Origin: Paenibacillus sp. P25 | GTDB lineage: Bacteria > Bacillota > Bacilli > Paenibacillales > NBRC-103111 | Direction of reading: 5' to 3' | Assembly (NCBI GenBank): GCA_024704175.1 | Contig: CP085629.1 | Coordinates: 1,426,001-1,490,000 of the forward strand | Length of the DNA stretch: 64,000 nucleotides | Part shown: positions 57,779 to 64,000 of the stretch, one piece after another | Layout of the letters: each line of letters starts with the position of its first letter | Numbering within the stretch: the first letter of the stretch is position 1 | Program-made: the position numbers and the translations under genes | The notes under the pieces: generated by a model | Seen by the model: the letters and a program-made list of their open reading frames with translations, nothing else | What the model was told of the DNA's origin: nothing | Databases searched by the model: none

Positions 57779-59709
57779 TTATTTATGCTGAATCATCGTT
57801 TTCCAAATATCCGGTGTATCGTAGCCAAGACGCCAAATCGCAACTCCGGCGAGATCGTATTTCTTCGCGATGTCGATCCGGGCTTTGACGGTATCCTCAT
57901 TCTCCAGCCAGAAGACATTGGTGAACCCGTTCTCGGCGTACTCAACCTTGTACTGGTTGAAGCGGCTGTCGAAGGTGAGCTTCGGATTCTTGGAAGCGAT
58001 CAGAGCCGGCAGGTCCTTCAGCAGCGCGCCCGGTTGCTGTCCAGCGATCCGTTCGCAGCGACCTTCCATTCTCTCACATAGAACGGTATGCCCATGATCA
58101 GCTTATCCCGCGGAATCCCGTAGGACAGGAATTCCTGCACGCCCTGCTCCACCCACTGCAGGCCCGCTACCGAACCGGGCTCCGTGCTGCCCTTATAGTA
58201 TTGGTCATACGTCATCGTGATGACGTAATCGACCGTCTGGCCCAGCTTTTCGTGGTCGAAGGCGCTGTTTGCGTTCCATTTGACACTGCCGCGGGGAAGA
58301 TCGACCGAAACGGTCAGCCCTTTTTGGTGGGCGGTCTGGGTGAGCGACTGCATGAATTTGGTGAAATTCGCGCGGTCTTTGCCCGCGACGCTCTCAAAAT
58401 CAATGTTGACCCCGTCGACCCCAATGGTCGCGGCTTTATCCGTCAGCGCTGCGATGAATTTGTTCACGGCATCGGCGTTCGACAGGAACTGTGTGGTTAA
58501 AGCCTGGTCGAACTGATTGTTCACCAGCGGGTATACGGTAAAGCCCTGCTGCTTCAGCCAGGCAACGGTATCTTTATTTGACGTATCCGTCATGCCGCCG
58601 GAGGCGTCCGCCAGCTGAAAGTAGGTCGGCGAGACGACATCGAGCCCCGCCGTATTCGCAACCTGCGCCCGGACCGTGGTATCGGCCGAGCCGCCGTTCC
58701 AGCCCCAGAACTGAAGGTTGTGAAGATTGCTCCAAATCGTTTCGTTCCCGTCGTACAGCCGTATGGAGGCGTTGGAATAACCCATGGCGTAGCTCAGCGC
58801 AGCCCCGATGGTGGAGAAGTCCCCGATCCAGCTATTATTTTGAAATACCCGGTAGTAAGGATAATTATTCCAGATGCCGCTGCTTTTGCTTTCCGCCGTA
58901 GGGGCGTTCTCGTCCGTAATTTTCGTATGATCGAACTGCTCCGCATAACGGATCGCGGCATCTACGCTTAAGAAAGAGGATAAGAGCTTATCGTACTGAT
59001 AGACTTTGTATGTTCTGTCGTTGGAGAAAACCGTCTTTCCGGTGACCGTGTTGACGATCCTCGAACCACCCCATTTCAGCGATTCGTTCACCGCATCCTC
59101 GAGCGAAGCAAAGTTCCACTCCGGAGCGGCATAGGTGCCCTGCATCACTTGATAGATCGGCGTGCCTGCGGCACGGAGCGACTGTTTATCGGCGGCAGGG
59201 ATATTGTCCCATACCCAGGAATGGTCCGTCAGGTCGATGATGTGGGCGTTCGACCATTTCCTTGCTTCCGCCAAGGCTTGATTCAAGGTAGGAAATTCCC
59301 AGGAATCCAGGGTGACTTCGCCTTGGTACACGCGGTATTTCGGATAGTTGTTCCATACCCATCCGCCGGACTGCAGATCGCGGATACTGGCGTGCCCCCA
59401 GCGCGAGGCTTCCTGGATCGCTTGATCCAGCGTGGCGAATTCCCAATTGGAGGTGCTGGCGCCGTTCTGGTAGACTTTGTAGCGGGGATAGTTGTTCCAC
59501 AGCCACTTGCGCGTACCGATTTCTTCGACGTGACTATCGGCGAATCCTCTGGCGTAAGCTTCGGCCGATTTGTAATCGGATGTTTCGGTCAGCGACTTGT
59601 CGTCCTGGTAAACCCGGTATCTGGACGTTTTATCCGCGGCGAATGCCGAACCGGAGGAGGACAGGAAAAGGGCCAGGGCAGAGAGTAGCAGGGTGGTCTT
59701 GCATTTCAA
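57779..59709 (-). CDS. secreted GH18 protein with six N-terminal repeats (one frame break)
   Basis: About 643 residues. Signal peptide MKCKTTLLLSALALFLSSSG to AFA. Residues ~28-330 hold six copies of a ~50-residue unit with the pattern Y-x-V-Y/F-Q, a Trp/Phe-x-F strand, an Ala-rich helix and ending WNNYP (RYKVYQNGASTSNWEFATLD; KYRVYQGEVTLDSWEFPTLN; YYRVFQNNSWIGDFSTIGAA). The C-terminal half is a GH18 domain with catalytic DGVNIDFESV (DxxDxE). Similar GH18 proteins include YaaH-like cortex or cell-wall N-acetylglucosaminidases, but LysM modules are absent. The break at about 58028 joins LDSNRA to LLKDLPALIASKNPKL. No cell-wall anchor. Confidence 0.88.
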
Positions 59710-59878
59710 TATGTATCAGCCTCTTTCTGGGTCGATCTACTCTATTAAACGCAGCTGCGCTCCTGGAAGTTGCGTAGGAAAAAAGTAGAATCGGTGAACA
59801 GAAAGAGCCGAAAGTACCTAAAGATCCGGAACAACAAACAACCCCGCATCGGCGGAGGGCTAATATCCGGTATTCTAT

Positions 59879-60156
59879 TCAGGCAATGTCGGCGACAATT
59901 TCGTCTTCGAGCCGCAGATGAATCTGATCGCGGAAGACGCGCAGGTTATGCTCTTTGAGCAGGTAGCGCTCAATCGCTTCCAGCATATTCGCGGCGACAA
60001 TAATCTGGTCATGCGGCCTTCGGAGAAGACTTCGGCGGAGAAGCCGTAATCCTCGTCCCACATCAGCTCCACTTCCACTTGGGAGGGATGCAGCTGTTTG
60101 CGCTCGGCCATATGCAGGCAGACGGCGTTAATGATGTCTTGCTCGGATAATCTCAT
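59879..60156 (-). CDS. DUF2653 (YxcD-like) protein (one frame break)
   Basis: About 92 residues: MRLSEQDIINAVCLHMAERK, QVEVELMWDEDYGFSAEVF, EGRMTRL, then after a break at about 60010 (base missing) IVAANMLEAIERYLLKEHNL and HLRLEDEIVADIA. This matches the YxcD-like DUF2653 pattern: a helix, VELMYD-like strand and GFSAEV. The given frame instead ends at 59875 with unrelated sequence. Role unknown. Confidence 0.8.
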
Positions 60157-60180
60157 CGCTTGTGACCCTCTTTGAATATA

Positions 60181-60633
60181 TTAGTAGTGTTTCGGCTCGG
60201 AATTATACTTCTTGCGGTCCCGGAAGTACACGAAGATTTTACGAATGACAACGAGCAGGACGACGATGGCGAGCACGTTGATCATCATGCCGAGGATGTT
60301 GCCCAGGAAGCCCATGCCTCCGAACAATCCGCCGAACAGAAGGCCGGCCAGCCCGCCGATCATCAGGCCCTTCATCAGGCCGCCGCCGCTGAAAAAGCCG
60401 CGCTTTTGCGTAGTCTGAGCTGCGGTGGAGGCGGAGTAGGGCGATTGCGTCGTCGAAGTTTCGCTTTTGTTGATCCCGCTGTTCTGCGTTGGTGTCGTCG
60501 TGCTGGGGCTGTAGCTCTTCTTAGGCGATTTGTAGGATGCCTTCGCATCGGCAACGCCGCCGGCCGAGAAGGATAGGGCGATCGTGCAGGCAAGCATCAG
60601 CATCGAAAGTTTTTTCCACATGACTGGTTTCAT
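60181..60633 (-). CDS. secreted/membrane protein with Gly-rich hydrophobic region
   Basis: About 150 residues from ATG 60633 or 60621 (MWKKLSMLMLACTIALSFSA signal-like; GGAGG upstream). A Ser/Thr/Pro/Gln-rich stretch (SPSTTTPTQNSGINKSETST) precedes FFSGGGLMKGLMIGGLAGLL and a membrane helix NILGMMINVLAIVVLLVVIR with a basic end (YFRDRKKYNSEPKHY). The GG-LM-GL-IGG-AG-LFGG pattern resembles the linker found in Tim44-like-domain proteins, but that domain is absent. Probably a cell-surface protein; function unknown. Confidence 0.75.
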   Translation of the reverse strand: MKPVMWKKLSMLMLACTIALSFSAGGVADAKASYKSPKKSYSPSTTTPTQNSGINKSETSTTQSPYSASTAAQTTQKRGFFSGGGLMKGLMIGGLAGLLFGGLFGGMGFLGNILGMMINVLAIVVLLVVIRKIFVYFRDRKKYNSEPKHY

Positions 60634-60651
60634 CCTCCATAAAAGCAAGTT

Positions 60652-60680
60652 TTGTTATACACTTCTCATATACGTATAAT
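60652..60680 (+). promoter_or_regulatory. promoter upstream of DUF309
   Basis: TTGTTA (60652-60657), a 17-base spacer, TATAAT (60675-60680), about 95 bases before ATG 60775. Confidence 0.55.
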
Positions 60681-60774
60681 GTAGGCAACGGTTTCAGTTT
60701 TCATACGATCTTGTTACAATAGAGTTATCAGCTTCGTAGAAATGGTGCCTTAACGCCCACGGAGGTCAAACGAA

Positions 60775-61317
60775 ATGCAGTCTTATCCCGATGCTTATAT
60801 CGAATATTTGAATTATTTTCATTCGGCGCGAGATTACTTCGAGTGTCATGAGGTGATGGAAGAATTCTGGAAGGAACATCCCGACGATCCGCTTCGCGAT
60901 ACGTACGAGGGGCTGATTCAACTGGCGGTGGCGCAGTACCATCACCGGCGGGGCAATGTGGCGGGAGCGGTAAAAATGCTGACCTGTGCACTCCACAATA
61001 TGAAGCCGGAGCATTTGGAGCGGCTGGGGCTCGAACCGGAGACCCTGCTTGATCTGATGCGGGTTCGGCTCTCGGCATTATCCGCCGGGAAGACCGATTA
61101 CAGTGACCCGGATCTTCCTCTGAAGGATGCGGAGCTCCTGGAATTATGCAGGAAAGCCCGCGGGGAAGAGGCGGATGGATGGAGCAAGCCGAGCGATATG
61201 AACGACGCTTATCTGCTGAATAAGCATACGCTGCGTGACCGCAGTGCAGTGCGGAGGGAGCGGGAGCAGCAGTTCAGCAGGAAACGCGAGCTTCGGGCCA
61301 AGAGGGATGAAGGATGA
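60775..61317 (+). CDS. DUF309 protein
   Basis: 180 residues, intact. HSARDYFECHEVMEEFWKEH and LIQLAVAQYHHRRGNVAGAV are the DUF309 signature (helical, His/Glu-rich). GGAGG lies eight bases before ATG 60775. The C-terminal tail is charged (RSAVRREREQQFSRKRELRA). Overlaps the response regulator start, so it is in one operon with the two-component system. Role unknown; in other Firmicutes DUF309 often sits near ribosome- or cell-division-linked genes. Confidence 0.9.
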   Translation: MQSYPDAYIEYLNYFHSARDYFECHEVMEEFWKEHPDDPLRDTYEGLIQLAVAQYHHRRGNVAGAVKMLTCALHNMKPEHLERLGLEPETLLDLMRVRLSALSAGKTDYSDPDLPLKDAELLELCRKARGEEADGWSKPSDMNDAYLLNKHTLRDRSAVRREREQQFSRKRELRAKRDEG

Positions 61318-62048
61318 ACCATACGGCGCTCCACAAATTTTAATAGTCGACGACGAACCTCATATTGCCGAAGTCATCCGCCTGTATCTGGAGCACGCCG
61401 GTTTTGTTCCGCATCACGTGGAGCGCGGGGGAGAAGTGCTGGAGGCGGTCAAGCGACTGTCTCCCCATTTGATTCTGCTGGATGTCATGCTGCCCGATGT
61501 ATCCGGCTTTGAGCTGTGCGGCGAGATCAAGCGGCTCGCTCCTCCTCATGGAACGATTCCGATCATTTTCCTGACGGCCAAGGGGAATCGATCGACAAGC
61601 TGCGCGGCTTCAATCTGGGCGTCGACGATTATGTCGTGAAGCCCTTCGATCCCAATGAGCTGGTGGCCCGGGTGAAGGCCGTGCTCCGCCGCACGATGCA
61701 GGGCGACCCTTCAGCTGTAACCAAGCCTACGGAGGAAAAACAAAAAAATGTACGCATCCACAATCTCTCCATCGACCTCGAACAGTATAAAGTGACGGTG
61801 GATGGGGTCCGCGTCGATTTGACGCCCAAAGAGATCGAGCCGCTGCATTTCCTGGCGGCGAGCCCGGGACGTGTATATACACGCGAGGATCTGCTCGGCT
61901 ATGTGTGGCATTTTGATTTCAGCGGGGAACCCGCACCGTGGACGCCCATGTGAAGAACTTGCGCAAGAAGCTGGGTACGCAAAGCGGCTGGACGATTCAG
62001 ACGCTGTGGGGCATCGGCTACGCCTTCGAGGTGCGGGAGCATGGTTAA
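61307..62048 (+). CDS. OmpR/PhoB-family response regulator (two frame breaks)
   Basis: About 246 residues. Receiver: ILIVDDEPHIAEVIRLYLEH, phospho-Asp in LILLDVMLPDVSGFELC, Lys in VDDYVVKPFDPNELVARVKA. C-terminal winged helix: KVTVDGVRVDLTPKEIEPLH, YTREDLLGYVWHFDF. Breaks: about 61585 (AAGGGGAATC, one G missing, gives GESIDKLRGFN) and about 61930 in GGGGAACC (one G missing, gives GTRTVDAHVKNLRKKLG, ending EVREHG). Start ATG 61307 or ATG 61314 if a further base is off. The stop overlaps the histidine kinase start. PhoP-like rather than a known named regulator. Confidence 0.92.
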
Positions 62049-63500
62049 ACGATGGTCTGCGCAGCCTGTATATTCAGATCTTCTTATCATTTCTTGCAAC
62101 CTGTATCTTGTTTTTCGGCGGGCTTGCGGTGTTCTGGAATTATTATTTTACGGATTATTTTTACAAGGGGAAAAAAGAGCTGCTCACCGCCCGCACCGAC
62201 GAGGTGGTCAAGATGCTGCCTTCTTACCAGGAAGGAACGATGTCGACGCGCGAGCTCCGCTTCGGAACCCGGCTCATTTCGCGGAGCATCAATGGCATGG
62301 TATGGCTGGTGGACTCCAAGGGGACCATCATGAACGGCTCCTCCGGCGCGGAAGGGCAGAAGATTCCGAAAGCGATGGACCCTATGTTCATCGACGGCCT
62401 GCAGGGGAACAGCAGCTTTGCTTCCACGCAGAACCCGTTCGACGTGCAGGCAAAGGAAGGTCTTCTTACTTATTATACTCCGGCACAAATCAACGGGAGC
62501 CGATCGTCGTCATGCTCAGTGTTCCGGCTATCGAAATCAGCGAGACGATAACCGCCGTCAGGCTGAATATCGTCGTGCCGCCGCTGTTCTCTATGGTGGC
62601 TGTCGGCATCATCCTGTACATTCTCTCCCGCAAGCTTGCCGGTCCCCTACAGCGGATGAATAAAGCCGCGCTGGAGGTGGCCGGAGGGGATTTCTCCACC
62701 CGCGTACCCGCCGATTCCAACGATGAAGTCGGGGAGCTTGCGCGCAGCTTCAATTTTATGATAGATCAGCTGGAAGAATGGGAAGATACCCGGCAGGAAT
62801 TTCTGGCCAACGTTTCCCATGAGCTGCGCTCTCCCTTAACGACCCTGCGGGGTCTGATTACCGGCATGATCGATCAAGTGATTCCCCCGAGAAGTATGCA
62901 CATTACTTGAATATATGCAATCACGAGGTGCAGCGGCTTCAGCGGCTGGTCAGCGATCTGCTGGATCTGGCGAGGATTCAGAACGGTGTGGACGTATTCC
63001 GTCTCCGTCCGATGGCGGTGGGCGATAAAGTCGCTGAAGTGCTGGAAATCATCCGGAGGCCCGCTTCCGAGAAAAAGGTTCATCTAGTAACCAAGTCGCC
63101 TGCCGGGGGCTCGCCGCTGATCTGCGAGCTTGACCCGGACCGATTCGCCCAGATCGTTCAAAATTTGCTCTATAATGCGATCCGCTTCACTCCGTCGGAC
63201 GGAACGGTGACCGTAGAGCTGCGGCGGGAGAACGGCGAGGCGGCCCTGTATATCCGCGATACGGGAATCGGGATGAACGAAACGGAGCTGCAGCGCATTT
63301 GGGACCGGTTCTATAAAGCGCAGGCCTCGCGCTCTTCAGCAGAATCGGACGGAACGGGTCTCGGGCTCACCATCGTTAAGCATTTGGTCGGCGCCATGAA
63401 AGGGACGATCGGGGCCGAGAGCGAGGTAGGGGGCGGTACGGTGTTCCGCGTCGCTTTTCCGCCGCTATCGAATGCCATGCTCGAAAAGGGCGGGGCTTAA
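62041..63500 (+). CDS. membrane sensor histidine kinase (three frame breaks)
   Basis: About 486 residues, partner of the regulator just upstream (ATG overlaps its stop by eight bases). First helix LYIQIFLSFLATCILFFGGL, an extracellular sensor (VWLVDSKGTIMNGSSGAEG), second helix VVPPLFSMVAVGIILYILS, HAMP with PLQRMNKAALEVAGGDF, HisKA EFLANVSHELRSPLTTLRG, and HATPase DRFAQIVQNLLYNAIRFTP, DTGIGM, GTGLGLTIVKHL. Breaks near 62056 (base extra), 62495 (AACGGGAG, G missing) and 62893 (CCCCCGAG, G missing, giving PPEKYAHYLNICNHEV). The stimulus is unknown. Confidence 0.92.
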
Positions 63501-63613
63501 GCCGGAAGCATGATTTTACACTTTTTTTACAAAGCTTACACAGTTTAATCAAACCTATGCCTTATGCTGTCCTTAAACAGGGGACGGCGTTGTTCCCGAC
63601 GGGAGGTGGCGAT

Positions 63614-64000
63614 GTGGTCCGCAGGCGCATGCTGGCCGTAAGCTGCGTTGTGCTGATGCTGGGCGGTGCAGGTCTCAGCGGATGCGGCGAATCGAAACAA
63701 TCATCCTTTGAAGCGTCTTCGGGCACGTCGGTACCTGCTCCGGTGAAGCTGGAGGAGATGCAGAGCTCAAGCGAGCGTCAGCTCGTGTTCCTGTTTAAGG
63801 CGCTGATCCAAATGGATAAAAAGGAAGGGCTTGCCTTAACCCGGGCACAAGCGGAGAGTCTGCTTCCGATCGTTCGTAAGAATACGACGGAAGGGGAGCT
63901 TCCACAGACGGATGTTGCCCGGATTCTGGAGAAGCTTACAACAGAACAAAAACGATACTATGAGGATTTCCAAGATAAAGCAAGTAAGCTGAAGAAGCCG
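63614..64000 (+). CDS. lipoprotein, 5' part
   Basis: Starts GTG 63614 after GGGAGGTGG; runs off the window. Basic start VVRRRMLAVSCVVLMLGG, lipobox LSGC (Cys near residue 26), then a Ser-rich linker and a helical charged domain (RQLVFLFKALIQMDKKEGLA; AESLLPIVRKNTTEGELPQT; KLTTEQKRYYEDFQDKASKL). Follows the two-component system by 113 bases and might be regulated by it. The C-terminal part is missing, so no family assignment. Confidence 0.8.
   Translation, partial: MVRRRMLAVSCVVLMLGGAGLSGCGESKQSSFEASSGTSVPAPVKLEEMQSSSERQLVFLFKALIQMDKKEGLALTRAQAESLLPIVRKNTTEGELPQTDVARILEKLTTEQKRYYEDFQDKASKLKKP

Overview
The window comes from a spore-forming, fairly GC-rich member of the Firmicutes, most likely Paenibacillaceae (Paenibacillus or a close relative). 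This rests on a gerA-type germination operon, glgBCDA with a GlgD paralogue, LplB/YtcP-type sugar ABC permeases without their own ATPase, YheC/D- and YxcD-like proteins, a LeuA T-box and many AraC regulators. About 40 genes-worth of homology is interrupted by single-base frame breaks, mostly in short G or C runs. The frame nearly always resumes immediately with a conserved family sequence. I read these as uncorrected sequencing/assembly indels, not biology, and annotate each gene across its breaks.

Layout. 1-4.9 kb: glycogen synthesis (glgB 3' end, glgC, glgD, glgA; a large inverted repeat precedes glgA). 4.9-7.7 kb: a small protein, a HAD phosphatase and a GAF/PAS histidine kinase. 7.7-12.4 kb: spore germination receptor GerA-GerB-GerC plus a small membrane protein, behind a possible sigma-G promoter. 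12.4-13.9 kb: a fluoride riboswitch controlling a CLC-F-type fluoride exporter. 13.9-26.0 kb: a carbohydrate locus made of an AraC regulator, a GH110-like beta-helix glycosidase, two ABC permeases, a lipoprotein solute-binding protein, a HAD phosphatase, a secreted lamin-tail/PHP metallohydrolase and a DUF4091 glycosidase-like protein. 26.1-30.2 kb: methionine aminopeptidase, phasin-like protein, AarF/UbiB kinase and a YheC/D-type protein. 30.4-32.4 kb: divergent MFS pump and TetR regulator with visible operators. 32.4-34.5 kb: T-box-controlled leuA.

34.5-49.5 kb: small regulatory and metabolic units: AraC, NmrA-like, DUF1772, flavin reductase, a tiny Lys/His-rich protein, MocR with EamA exporter, a nucleotide kinase-like protein, a Gln/Asn repeat protein, Rrf2, PNPOx-like, SRPBCC, a stalk-domain protein, ArsR with an MFS pump, and PadR with a BtrH-like protein. 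Several have readable promoters and operators. 49.5-55.5 kb: an AT-richer accessory stretch with an MFS pump, Atu4866-like protein, AraC regulator, a small membrane protein next to a secreted protein with a hydrophobic C-terminus, a decayed IS3 element and orphan ORFs. A 95-bp diverged, stop-bearing copy of the 5' part of the next gene (yyaL-like, 55.6 kb) lies at 52.1 kb and suggests the segment was inserted there. 55.6-64 kb: yyaL-like gene, a repeat-rich GH18 protein, DUF2653, a glycine-rich membrane protein, DUF309, a two-component system and the start of a lipoprotein.

I see no CRISPR array, rRNA, tRNA or prophage. The best candidates for under-described biology are the 13.9-26 kb sugar locus with its unusual secreted LTD-PHP protein, the secreted-protein/membrane-protein pair at 52.8-53.9 kb, the Gln/Asn repeat protein at 42 kb, the PadR/BtrH-like operon, and the six-repeat GH18 protein.
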